Below, in pieces: positions 7,663 to 14,885 of a DNA stretch of 23,506 nucleotides (position 1 is the stretch's first letter; every line of letters starts with the position of its first letter). A program made the position numbers and the translations under genes. This stretch comes from an uncultured Clostridia bacterium (lineage in GTDB: Bacteria > Bacillota > Clostridia > Christensenellales > UBA1242), in NCBI GenBank assembly GCA_937874195.1, contig CALNBM010000090.1, positions 1 through 23,506 of the forward strand, given 5' to 3'. Under the pieces are notes generated by a model. That model worked only from the letters and a program-made list of their open reading frames with translations, was not told where the DNA came from and did no database searches.

Positions 7663-7871
7663 ATTTGTTCACCTCCAAGCAGATAGGCAATAATATTAAA
7701 TTTTGATATTTTATAGTCCTTGCCAATTTTAATAGATTTTATCGTTCCACTTTTTAATAGTTCATACGATTTCGTTCTTTTAATTCCAAGCATTTTTTGC
7801 AAATCACTTACTCCAACACAATCTGGGAAGTCCTTAAACATAAGAGTGGATATTTCATTTATCTTTTCCAT
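7659..7871 (-). CDS. Xis-like helix-turn-helix protein
   Basis: This 70-residue protein has a MerR/excisionase-type winged helix: VSDLQKMLGIKRTKSYELLKSG, then IKSIKIGKDYKISKFNIIAYLLG. That is the usual layout of HTH_17-type excisionases, which bend DNA at element ends and favour excision. I take the ATG at 7871, with GAGG 6 nt upstream; a GTG 12 nt further up overlaps that ribosome site and is less likely. The gene sits directly between a degenerate recombinase and the integrase. The ribosome site overlaps the stop of the upstream gene and its own stop overlaps the int ATG, so the three are tightly coupled. Confidence 0.85.
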   Translation of the reverse strand: MEKINEISTLMFKDFPDCVGVSDLQKMLGIKRTKSYELLKSGTIKSIKIGKDYKISKFNIIAYLLGGEQI

Positions 7872-7879
7872 ATCACACC

Positions 7880-8557
7880 TCACATTTCCATTTCCGATTT
7901 AGATTGACAAATAAAATCATCAAGGGCTTTTATAAATCTTTTGCTATTCAAATCGTAATCGGCATAAATATTTTTAGGTCTCTTTGTTGTGCAATCAAAT
8001 CTTGTCCATGCTCTGTAAAACTCATAACTTTTTGCAAACTTCATAATCGCATTATCCAGACTAATTCTTAAACTTGAAAGTAATAATTGTGGCAAATTAT
8101 TATCTCTTGCAACATATCTAAAATTTCTACTCAATGTGTTTATGTTCAATCTTGTTCCATTGTCTTTCAAACAAATAAAGTTACTGTTGTTGGTATCATA
8201 ATTTTCCTTTAACTCATTTAATTCGTGCTTTTCTTTTTCTTCTAAAAGTAAGGTTTTAATTGATGGCAACAGTGGCAACGTTCTTTTAAATTCTTCCAGT
8301 TTTGTCATCTGCCAACTGTAATAAAATTTGGAATTTCTTATTGCTGAAATTGGATAAATTGTTATAGTATCATTTTCAAAATCTATATCTTTCCATTCCA
8401 AATTTAACAGCTCAGGTCTTGATAATTGATAAGCCATAATCAGTTTAAAATAGCATTCAAACTTGTTTCCTTGTATTGCTTTTATAAATTGTTTTGTTTG
8501 TTTATCGTTAAAGGTTTCTTCTACATTGCCAAAACGATTTGTTATATATGTGTTCAT
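7880..8557 (-). CDS. Tyrosine-recombinase-like protein lacking catalytic residues
   Basis: This 225-residue protein follows the fold of a tyrosine recombinase catalytic domain: LIMAYQLSRPELLNLEWKDI (39-58), a TLPLLPSIKTLLLEEKE stretch (93-109) matched by TLPLLPETEKLLLERKE in the adjacent integrase, then a C-terminal SSLRIS (161-166) and NIYADYD. Aligned to G-x-R-x-x-E-L the first catalytic Arg falls on S46 (R47 is one place off). The H-x-L-R-H box is S-S-L-R-I, so both of its His are gone, and no LGH is visible. A Tyr (Y198 or Y201) remains. It lacks arm- and core-binding domains. GAGGAG lies 6 nt before the ATG. It heads the operon with xis and int, so a regulatory or structural role in recombination is my inference. 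Confidence 0.8.
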   Translation of the reverse strand: MNTYITNRFGNVEETFNDKQTKQFIKAIQGNKFECYFKLIMAYQLSRPELLNLEWKDIDFENDTITIYPISAIRNSKFYYSWQMTKLEEFKRTLPLLPSIKTLLLEEKEKHELNELKENYDTNNSNFICLKDNGTRLNINTLSRNFRYVARDNNLPQLLLSSLRISLDNAIMKFAKSYEFYRAWTRFDCTTKRPKNIYADYDLNSKRFIKALDDFICQSKSEMEM

Positions 8558-8670
8558 TATTTTCTCCTCAAAAAATAAATTTGTTTTTTTAATCTCCTTT
8601 AATTAACTCATTTTATTTTTGAGAAAGAACGACTAACTGTCTTTACTTCTTTCTGCTTAACTCCTTTCCC

Positions 8671-8696
8671 GAAGTGTTGGGTATCCCAACAGCTTC
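8671..8696. repeat. Strong hairpin upstream of recombinase operon
   Basis: GAAG-TGTTGGG-TAT-CCCAACA-G-CTTC forms an 11-bp stem with one bulged base and a 3-nt loop. No T run follows on either strand, so it is not a normal terminator. It is the most GC-rich structure in this gap. Confidence 0.6.
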
Positions 8697-8700
8697 CAGA

Positions 8701-8798
8701 AGGACGAGAAAGTTAATCAATTTGCGGTGTTTCTCTAAAAGCCCTTTATTTTAGGGCGAATTAGGGAACACAAATGCAAATTGTTTCTCGCTTATCCT
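8701..8798. repeat. 98-nt nested stem-loop downstream of the relaxase gene
   Basis: Nested pairs are AGGA/TCCT, CGAGAAA (8705-8711)/TTTCTCG (8784-8790), CAATTTGC (8718-8725)/GCAAATTG (8776-8783), GTGTT (8727-8731)/AACAC (8767-8771) and GCCCT (8741-8745)/AGGGC (8753-8757). The whole structure lies between relaxase and recombinase operon, with no open frame. It could be a leader RNA of the operon, a lagging-strand origin or part of an origin of transfer. Confidence 0.6.
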
Positions 8799-8831
8799 GT
8801 TTTCTTTAATATTTACTTCAAATAATCATTT

Positions 8832-10028
8832 TTACATCTCAAAACTGCTATCAGACTGCAGGGCTAAGTTTTGGTATCTTAATTCTTCAAGCTTATCCAT
8901 ATGGTCTTGAAATGCTTTGATTGTTTCGTATGCAAACTTATCTGTAAGATAAAAGCACTCTTTAATCTCGCCCCAAAGTTTGTTTTTTTGAGCAATTTTT
9001 TCTCGCCTGTGTTTTGCATTTAATCTCAATCTTTCGGTGTCAGATTTTTTGATTTGCAGTGCATAGTCAATTACAATGTTTCCAAGCCTACGATAGATGT
9101 CTTGCATATATTTCTTTTCAAGAGTGAAAGGTTTTTTGCATTTATTTCTTTTGCAATAACCTTCAAACATCTCATCTTTATATCTCACAAGATTGATAAA
9201 ATCTTCTTTTGCATCTTTCGCTGGATTGGATTGACCTATTAAATAATCCGTTAAACAATCTATCTCTGGTTTTAGAAATTGCATATTTGAACTTGCATAA
9301 GACAAACTTCCTTTCATCGGAAAGTTATTTGCAAGCGCTAAAAGTTTTCTATTTATTATCTTCCCAGATTTGTCGTTTAATTGGTCTTTTATGTGGTCTT
9401 GTAATTGTTTCCGAGCAAGTATCTCTCGTGCCTTAAAATCGGTCACAGCGAGCTCAATTTGGGCTTTAAATTTGTTTATCGCAGTTAGAGATAGTTTGCC
9501 CATAGAAAATTGTTTTCCTTTTTTATTTGGTCTAATTCTCTGAGGCTCTTTTTCAAAGAACGAAATGTGAATATGCCTGTTATCAGTGTTCTCGTGAAGC
9601 CCTGCAAACCACTCAATATTGTTTGGGTTTAGTCCAGCACTTTTAAGAAATCTCGGGAACTCGTTTTTCATTAAGTTGTATGCTTGCTCATAACAATCGC
9701 ACCATTTCTTTCCAAAGCCTTCTGTGAAAGTTATTAGGCAATCCCATATAACTGAATTTGTTGTTCTCAAATGTTCTCTCAAAACTTTTCTATCCTCGCT
9801 GTTCAACACTCCATTTCCATTAAAGACGCCACGGGATTTTTCTCTGCTTCCCATATATTCAACATAGTCAAGTTTTTTCATTTCATCAATTCCTGTCATA
9901 ACATAATTGAGATAGTCTTTGGCTTTGTTGGAAGAATAATATTCTCGCTTTACTTTGTATTTTTCATCACCAAAATCTTTGCGATAAAAGTTCACAAAGA
10001 AATTTACATTATCTACTTTCTTACTCAT
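8832..10028 (-). CDS. MobP2/MobL-type relaxase
   Basis: Relaxases nick the origin of transfer and pilot single-stranded DNA into a recipient. The 398 residues match the MobL (MobP2) pattern of Firmicutes mobile elements: REYYSSNKAKDYLNYVMTG near the N-terminus, a VIWDCLITFTEGFGKK stretch (93-108), and WFAGLHENTDNRHIHISFFE (140-159) with H145, H152 and H154 as the likely metal-binding triad. A Tyr such as Y30, Y31, Y39 or Y42 could be the nucleophile; I cannot choose. The C-terminal half is helical and basic. The ATG lies inside the end of the mobC-like gene (ATGAGTAA, 8-nt overlap), so the two are co-translated. No helicase or primase domain is present. Confidence 0.88.
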   Translation of the reverse strand: MSKKVDNVNFFVNFYRKDFGDEKYKVKREYYSSNKAKDYLNYVMTGIDEMKKLDYVEYMGSREKSRGVFNGNGVLNSEDRKVLREHLRTTNSVIWDCLITFTEGFGKKWCDCYEQAYNLMKNEFPRFLKSAGLNPNNIEWFAGLHENTDNRHIHISFFEKEPQRIRPNKKGKQFSMGKLSLTAINKFKAQIELAVTDFKAREILARKQLQDHIKDQLNDKSGKIINRKLLALANNFPMKGSLSYASSNMQFLKPEIDCLTDYLIGQSNPAKDAKEDFINLVRYKDEMFEGYCKRNKCKKPFTLEKKYMQDIYRRLGNIVIDYALQIKKSDTERLRLNAKHRREKIAQKNKLWGEIKECFYLTDKFAYETIKAFQDHMDKLEELRYQNLALQSDSSFEM

Positions 10029-10461
10029 TTTGTTCTTCCATTATTCTTAATCTTTCAAGTTCAAGATTAAAAAGTCCGTTTTGTAAATTGTTTAGACCTT
10101 CTTTGTTGCAATCGCTGTAATAGACTATGTTAGAAATATAATTTAATATTTTTTGCACAAGGTTATTGTCTATTTTTTGATTGATATAATTTATCTCAAT
10201 ATTTCCATTGATGTTGAATAACTTGTCTTTAATCTCTTTCAAAATCTCTTTAATTTCATCTAAGTTTAATCTGTTGTCTACTTCATTATCTCCAAGCAGT
10301 TTTTCAGCACCTGAAATTGTGCAATAGCGAATAAAATCTGAAATTTTATCAAACCCAGATTTATTCCTTTCAAAACACTTGTCTAAAATATTCTTGTCTT
10401 CCTGATTGTAAATTCGCAGTGTGAATTGGTCTTTTAATTGTTTTTTGTTTAGTTTTGGCAT
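10021..10461 (-). CDS. MobC-like relaxosome accessory protein
   Basis: This 146-residue protein begins with a basic stretch, then QFTLRIYNQEDKNILDKC and SDFIRYCTISGAEKL. That beta-strand plus two-helix pattern is typical of ribbon-helix-helix MobC-type accessory factors, which bind the origin of transfer and help the relaxase open it. The second half is a low-complexity helical region rich in N, L and I. GAGGAG stands 6 nt before the ATG. It overlaps the relaxase gene by 8 nt. The family assignment rests on pattern and context rather than on a strong signature. Confidence 0.7.
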   Translation of the reverse strand: MPKLNKKQLKDQFTLRIYNQEDKNILDKCFERNKSGFDKISDFIRYCTISGAEKLLGDNEVDNRLNLDEIKEILKEIKDKLFNINGNIEINYINQKIDNNLVQKILNYISNIVYYSDCNKEGLNNLQNGLFNLELERLRIMEEQNE

Positions 10462-10577
10462 AAATGCTCCTCATCATAAATTTTCCTCTCCTTTCTACAA
10501 TTTAAATGTTTCTTTGCACCTCCTATTTTATATATTTCTCTCTTTTCTATTAAAGGGGCAATATAGTTTTTGATTGC

Positions 10578-10612
10578 ACAAAAAAAGAACAGCCAAAGTT
10601 AAGGTTGTTCTT
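10578..10612 (-). terminator. Terminator upstream of the mob genes
   Basis: AAGAACAGCC (10585-10594) pairs with GGTTGTTCTT (10603-10612) over 10 bp (one G-U). The minus transcript continues with seven T. It lies 17 nt after the stop of the 41-codon ORF and isolates the regulator unit from mobC. Confidence 0.85.
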
Positions 10613-10629
10613 CAAATGTTTATACCCTT

Positions 10630-10755
10630 CTAATATAATCTTCGGAAGAAAATTGTAAACAATTTTATTGCTTTGCAATTCATTGACAAGTCAATGCTTC
10701 CTCGATTGAATATGAGTCGACCATCTGAAAATGCCACATAAAGTGTCGCTTTCAT
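10630..10755 (-). CDS. Candidate 41-aa small protein
   Basis: An ATG at 10755 with GGGAG 5 nt upstream opens a 41-residue frame (MKATLYVAFSDGRLIFNRGS..., ending IFFRRLY) that stops at TAG 10630. It follows the HTH regulator gene by 74 nt on the same strand and ends just before a strong terminator, which is where a real second gene would sit. The start has two beta-strand-like segments and no known domain that I recognise. Its 3' half coincides with a cluster of perfect hairpins, so the DNA may serve a structural role instead of, or as well as, coding. Confidence 0.45.
   Translation of the reverse strand: MKATLYVAFSDGRLIFNRGSIDLSMNCKAIKLFTIFFRRLY
10637..10707. repeat. Three-hairpin cloverleaf, candidate origin of transfer
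   Basis: GGAAG (10644-10648) pairs with CTTCC (10697-10701) and AATC with GATT outside it. This closes three back-to-back perfect hairpins: AAAATTG-TAAA-CAATTTT, ATTGC-TTT-GCAAT and CATTGAC-AA-GTCAATG. Nearby CATCTGA is repeated directly (10722-10728 and 10753-10759). The position upstream of the mobC-relaxase operon is the usual place for oriT. No known nic consensus is recognised. Confidence 0.5.
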
Positions 10756-10829
10756 CTGATCTCCCTATATATAAGGACAATTTTTTAGTAAAAATTAAGG
10801 CAAAATTGAATATTTGGTAAAAGTTTTTT

Positions 10830-11669
10830 TTATTTTAGGCTTTTTTCTTTGATTTCTTCAATAAAATCATCAACCATTTTGAGTATTTGTATCACATTGC
10901 CTTTAAATGTCTTCAATTTTTCAAAGTGGGCTTCAATGCCCAAGTCCGCAAAAGCCTTGTTCATATCTTCTATGTATTTATCATCAAGATTAGAGTAGTC
11001 AATTTGCTTTTGCAACTTTTCTTTAATATTTCTGTCTGCACCTGTGTTAATAGTTCTTTTTATTGCTTGTTGAACTTCTTTGATAAAATCTTGAACTTGA
11101 TTGATGTTTATCTTAAAGGTTCCATTTGCTCGGATTTCTTCAATATAGTTTCTAAAATCAATTTTGTTTTCCCACAACATCGTTTTATATTGCTTTGTCT
11201 TTTTAAACTCATAGTCATTACAGAGCATAACTCTGTATTTTTCAAGCAAAATATCAATTCTTTGGCTTATTGCACTTTCAGAAATGTTATACTTGTCTGC
11301 AATATCTTTTTGTTTTTCATTATGCATATATGCAAGCAAAAGTTCTCTGTCCATGCCATTAAAACGATAAATAGTCCGATACATAACTTTTGAATTCATT
11401 TGCTCATCTCGCTGGTTACGCCTATCATCTTTTTCATGTGTGTGCTTAGCAAGATAGCCATCTAATTTGTTATTATTTCCATCGCCCTGAATTCTAGAAA
11501 ATTTCACTTCATTTCTACGATAGTTTCGTTCTTTGTTTTCAATACTATCCAGTGTTGTATCTTTCTTCGCATTTGGGTCCTTTTTCTTTGCCTCTTTGTA
11601 TTCTTTATCCCTAGTCTCTTTATATTTTACCCAAAACTCTTTAACTTCCTTTTTCTCTTCAGGTGTCAT
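10830..11669 (-). CDS. Sigma-like HTH regulator of the element
   Basis: This 279-residue protein has a charged, Lys/Glu-rich N-terminus. A central helix-turn-helix then follows, resembling sigma-70 region 4: RELLLAYMHNEKQKDIADKYN, then ISESAISQRIDILLEKYRVML (about 108-149). A helical C-terminus follows, with a predicted coiled coil near 215-279. There is no region 2, so it is not an obvious sigma factor. A transcription regulator of mobilization or cargo genes is more likely. AAGGAG stands 8 nt before the ATG and an extended -10 promoter lies 21 nt further up. It is divergent from the lipoprotein gene and probably co-transcribed with the 41-aa ORF. Confidence 0.75.
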   Translation of the reverse strand: MTPEEKKEVKEFWVKYKETRDKEYKEAKKKDPNAKKDTTLDSIENKERNYRRNEVKFSRIQGDGNNNKLDGYLAKHTHEKDDRRNQRDEQMNSKVMYRTIYRFNGMDRELLLAYMHNEKQKDIADKYNISESAISQRIDILLEKYRVMLCNDYEFKKTKQYKTMLWENKIDFRNYIEEIRANGTFKININQVQDFIKEVQQAIKRTINTGADRNIKEKLQKQIDYSNLDDKYIEDMNKAFADLGIEAHFEKLKTFKGNVIQILKMVDDFIEEIKEKSLK

Positions 11670-11689
11670 TCTTATTACTCCTTGAAAAC

Positions 11690-11695
11690 ATTATA
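11690..11695 (-). promoter_or_regulatory. Extended -10 promoter of the HTH regulator
   Basis: TGATATAAT on the minus strand lies 21 nt before the regulator ATG; no good -35 is seen. Confidence 0.55.
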
Positions 11696-11821
11696 TCATA
11701 TTAATAATCCAAAAAAACGAAATTGACAACAATTGCAATAAAAAATGCCCAAATCTGCTAACTCACAGCACTGTTAAAAACCACCGACTTTGTTAAAAAT
11801 TAAAGACAGCTTGTTAAGTTA

Positions 11822-11850
11822 TTGTGAAAATATATAAACTATGATATAAT
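11822..11850 (+). promoter_or_regulatory. Promoter of the LRR lipoprotein gene
   Basis: TTGTGA (11822-11827), a 17-bp spacer and TGATATAAT (TATAAT 11845-11850) precede a GGGAGGG ribosome site and the ATG at 11875. Confidence 0.75.
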
Positions 11851-11874
11851 TCAAATAAGCTTTGGGAGGGTGTT

Positions 11875-14100
11875 ATGAAAAATATTAAGAAAGTATTTTT
11901 AGCGGTATGTTTAGTTATATTTAGTTCGGTGTTTTTTGTTGCTTGTAATAATACGCCACCTTCAACAGAAATCTCAGACACTATTACTGTTAAACTTTAT
12001 ATCGATGGTGATGAGTATACTACAATGGAGACATCTTCTGATGATGATTTTCTAATTTCTCCTAACACTCCTATTTGGAATGATACATCGGATATGAAGT
12101 ATTTTGACGGGTGGTATATAGATAATAGTTTTAACATTCCATACAAAGAGGGACAGAAATTTAAACAAAATGCTGTATTGTATGGCAGATGGATAGGTGT
12201 GTATTTTGAAAGCTTTACATATACAGTTAATGAAAATAAGGCTACTATTACAGGATATTCGAGGACAACAGATACAATAATTGTTGTGCCTAGCCATATT
12301 AATTCCTTTCCAATAACACAAATTGGCTCTGATGCCTTTAAAAATCATACAATGTTAAATAAAGTTATTTTTGATGCTGAAACAGTTGAAAAAATTGGCA
12401 ATAATGCGTTTAGTGGTTGTAATTCGCTTGAGGAAATTAAATTACCAACATCCGTAAAGGAAATTGGCGATGCGGCTTTTCAAAATTGTTCACTTTTGAA
12501 AAGTGTTGTCATGTCGGAGACCACTGAAAAAATTGGTGTTTCTGCATTTGACGGTTGCGTTAGTTTAACAAGCATAACCATTCCATCAAGTGTAACAAGT
12601 ATGGGAAATAATGCATTTAGCGGTTGCTCTAATTTAAATAAGATAAACATTAATAGCCTAGAAGCATGGTGTAATATAAATTTTGCTGGTTCGACTTCAA
12701 ACCCTTTATATTATGCTAAAAATTTATATTTAGACAATGTATTAATCACAGAATTATCAATTCCAAATACCGTTTCTCAAATTAAAAAACATACATTCTA
12801 CAACTGCACCAGTCTAACCAGCATAACCTTTCCTAATAGTGTAACAAGTATAGACTTTTCTGCATTTGCTGGTTGTTCTAGTTTAAATAAGCTAAACATT
12901 ACAAGCTTAGAAGCGTGGTATAATACTAGTTTCGCTAACTCTACTTCAAACCCTTTATATTATGCAAAAAACTTATATTTAGACAATGTATTGGTCACAG
13001 AATTATCAATTCCAAATACTGTTACTTCAATTAAAAACTATACGTTCTATAACTGCAGCAGTTTAACGAGCATCACAATCCCAGAAGGTGTTAAAGATAT
13101 TGGCTCTTCTGCTTTCAATGGCTGCACAAAACTTGAAATGATTAACTTTAATGCAACAAACATGAGTAATTTGTCATATGCAAACAATGTTTTCTCTTAT
13201 GCAGGTACATCTAGCACAGGTATAATTCTGAATATTGGAGCAAATGTGACAAAAATGCCAGCATATTTGTTCAACCCATATGAATCATCATATGCACCAA
13301 AAATTATAACCATCAATTTTAATGCAACAAACATGAATAATCTTGCAGATCAAAACAATGTTTTCTCTTATGTAGGCATAAATGGCACAGGTATAACTGT
13401 TAACATTGGAGCAAATGTGACAAAAATTCCAGCATATTTGTTCAACCCACATAGCTCCCCATCAGTTGCAGTAAAAATCATAGAAGTCAATTTTGCAGAG
13501 AACAGTATTTGTGAAAGCGTCGGCTCTTCTGCTTTTGAGAATTGTATTAGTTTAACAAGCATCACTTTCCCTGACAGTGTGACAATTATAGGCTCTTCTG
13601 CTTTTTATGGTTGCAGTAATCTAACCAATATTAATATAGAAAGAGAAGACACAACAATAGGACTTTATGCATTCCATTACACAGCATGGTTCAATGCCCA
13701 ATCTAACGGAGTGATATATGTAGGAAAAGCCCTTTATATATACAAAGGGTCAATGGAAAGTAATACAACTATTATTATTAGAGATGATACCCACACTATA
13801 ACGAGTATTGCATTTTCAAGACTTATCGGGAGCTTAACCGGCTTAACAAATATAATTATTCCTAAAAGTGTAACAATTATCGGTAGTTCTGCATTCGATA
13901 ATTGCTCAAACTTGACCAATATTTATTATTTGGGCTCGACAGAGGATTGGCAATCAATAACAATAGATGCAAATAACTCCAATTTAATAAGCGCAACAAA
14001 ATATTACTACATTGAGAATGAAGAAGATGTGCCTGATGATGGTGGAAATTATTGGCATTATGATGAAGATGGCATTACTCCTATAATTTGGTCAATATAA
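11875..14100 (+). CDS. BspA-like leucine-rich-repeat lipoprotein
   Basis: This 741-residue surface protein starts with a lipoprotein signal (MKNIKKVFLAVCLVIFSSVF, then FVAC), so C24 would be lipid-anchored. An InlB B-repeat-like domain follows (about 38-107, ending KFKQNAVLYGRW). A long array of LRR_5/BspA-type repeats comes next (IGSDAFKNHTMLNKVIF, FSGCNSLEEIKLPTSVKEIG and many more) to about residue 720. Such proteins of gut bacteria usually bind host or bacterial surfaces. Two segments are internally duplicated (offsets 249 bp and 171 bp), so the array can expand by recombination. It is the only protein-coding gene of the element on the plus strand, has its own promoter and terminator, and is passenger cargo. 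GGGAGGG lies 4 nt before the ATG. Confidence 0.92.
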   Translation: MKNIKKVFLAVCLVIFSSVFFVACNNTPPSTEISDTITVKLYIDGDEYTTMETSSDDDFLISPNTPIWNDTSDMKYFDGWYIDNSFNIPYKEGQKFKQNAVLYGRWIGVYFESFTYTVNENKATITGYSRTTDTIIVVPSHINSFPITQIGSDAFKNHTMLNKVIFDAETVEKIGNNAFSGCNSLEEIKLPTSVKEIGDAAFQNCSLLKSVVMSETTEKIGVSAFDGCVSLTSITIPSSVTSMGNNAFSGCSNLNKININSLEAWCNINFAGSTSNPLYYAKNLYLDNVLITELSIPNTVSQIKKHTFYNCTSLTSITFPNSVTSIDFSAFAGCSSLNKLNITSLEAWYNTSFANSTSNPLYYAKNLYLDNVLVTELSIPNTVTSIKNYTFYNCSSLTSITIPEGVKDIGSSAFNGCTKLEMINFNATNMSNLSYANNVFSYAGTSSTGIILNIGANVTKMPAYLFNPYESSYAPKIITINFNATNMNNLADQNNVFSYVGINGTGITVNIGANVTKIPAYLFNPHSSPSVAVKIIEVNFAENSICESVGSSAFENCISLTSITFPDSVTIIGSSAFYGCSNLTNINIEREDTTIGLYAFHYTAWFNAQSNGVIYVGKALYIYKGSMESNTTIIIRDDTHTITSIAFSRLIGSLTGLTNIIIPKSVTIIGSSAFDNCSNLTNIYYLGSTEDWQSITIDANNSNLISATKYYYIENEEDVPDDGGNYWHYDEDGITPIIWSI
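12650..13049 (+). repeat. Internal tandem LRR duplication, 249-bp period
   Basis: The segment coding for LEAW..F..STSNPLYYAKNLYLDNV-type repeats starts near 12650 and again near 12899 with few changes, which points to a recent in-frame duplication. Confidence 0.8.
13141..13450 (+). repeat. Internal duplication, 171-bp period
   Basis: The INFNATNM...NNVFSY...NIGANVTK.PAYLFNP unit is encoded at about 13141 and again at about 13312 with small changes. It differs from the LRR consensus around it. Confidence 0.8.
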
Positions 14101-14196
14101 TCTAAAAGTTTTACTCTATATAAACATATTCCTTTCAACACAAGACTAAATTTACTTTAATTGCATATTTTAAATTAATTGTTTTATTAGATAAAA

Positions 14197-14226
14197 GAGC
14201 ACCTCTTTAAATAGGTGTTCTTTTTT
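14197..14226 (+). terminator. Terminator of the lipoprotein gene
   Basis: GAGCACCT (14197-14204) pairs with AGGTGTTC (14213-14220) over 8 bp with one G-U, followed by six T. The A-rich side gives a T run on the other strand too, so it may also serve the convergent UDG-like gene. Confidence 0.85.
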
Positions 14227-14285
14227 ACAACAATTTAATTTTTAATAATTAATAATGAGAACTTTTAAGTTTATTATCAACTTAT

Positions 14286-14804
14286 TCACTTAATATTATC
14301 ATTGTCCAAGTTAACTTTTGAAATAATATCATACAACTCATTTTCATACTCATTTTGATGACCGCAAGCAGGGAAAGAAAGATTAAATGCGTTAATGTCC
14401 TTTTTATATATTCCGTTACAAATGTTGTCAAATACAATTTTTTTCATGTCACTTTTTTTAACAACAATTATATATTCGGGTTTTAGTTTTTCAATGTTTT
14501 CTTTTAATTTAGGTAGTCCTTTTTTAATAAGCCGTTTTCGTTCAGATGTTGTTTTATTATCAACTGGCTCATCACAAACATCGTATAACCAGCACCCAAG
14601 CGACTCAAAATTTTTAAGTGAAAAATTTACATTTGCTTTTTCAAAGGCATTTTTAGTATGATGATAAAGTCTTGAATTTTCATTGTAAAAAAAAGTATTG
14701 CCAACAGGTCTGCTTTCTCCAACAAAAAGCACTTTTATTTTTAGTGGCTTGTATTTCTCTCTTTTTCCCTCATATTCATCCAATGTTTTATTTAATTTAT
14801 CCAT
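14286..14804 (-). CDS. Uracil-DNA-glycosylase-fold family protein
   Basis: The 172-residue protein has KIKVLFVGESRPVGNTFFYN (22-41), which resembles the G-E-x-P-G water-activating loop of UDG superfamily enzymes. Near the C-terminus FNLSFPACGHQNEY resembles the second DNA-binding motif with its conserved His. No iron-sulfur Cys pattern of families 4 and 5 is visible. I choose the ATG at 14804, with AAGGAG 7 nt upstream; an in-frame TTG 27 nt earlier would place the ribosome site inside the coding region. It is downstream of RhuM, 54 nt from its stop to the TTG and 81 nt to the ATG. Substrate is unknown; repair, base removal from modified phage DNA or a catalytically changed role are all possible. 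Confidence 0.6.
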   Translation of the reverse strand: MDKLNKTLDEYEGKREKYKPLKIKVLFVGESRPVGNTFFYNENSRLYHHTKNAFEKANVNFSLKNFESLGCWLYDVCDEPVDNKTTSERKRLIKKGLPKLKENIEKLKPEYIIVVKKSDMKKIVFDNICNGIYKKDINAFNLSFPACGHQNEYENELYDIISKVNLDNDNIK

Positions 14805-14885
14805 TACTTTTCTCCTTTTCTGAACTAACAAGCTTTTCTTGTAAGTTGAAATTGTTTTAATTTATTCATGAATCACTCATCATCC

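Noticed and set aside
10638..10648. TCTTCGGAAG inside the element resembles the att core
   Set aside because: Nine bases match but no tRNA context surrounds it; it falls in the hairpin cluster and codons of the small ORF, so I treat it as chance.
10887..11393. 168-codon plus-strand frame opposite the HTH regulator
   Set aside because: It is the antisense of a well-supported gene, lacks a ribosome site and shows the Phe/Leu/Ile-rich content of an antisense frame.
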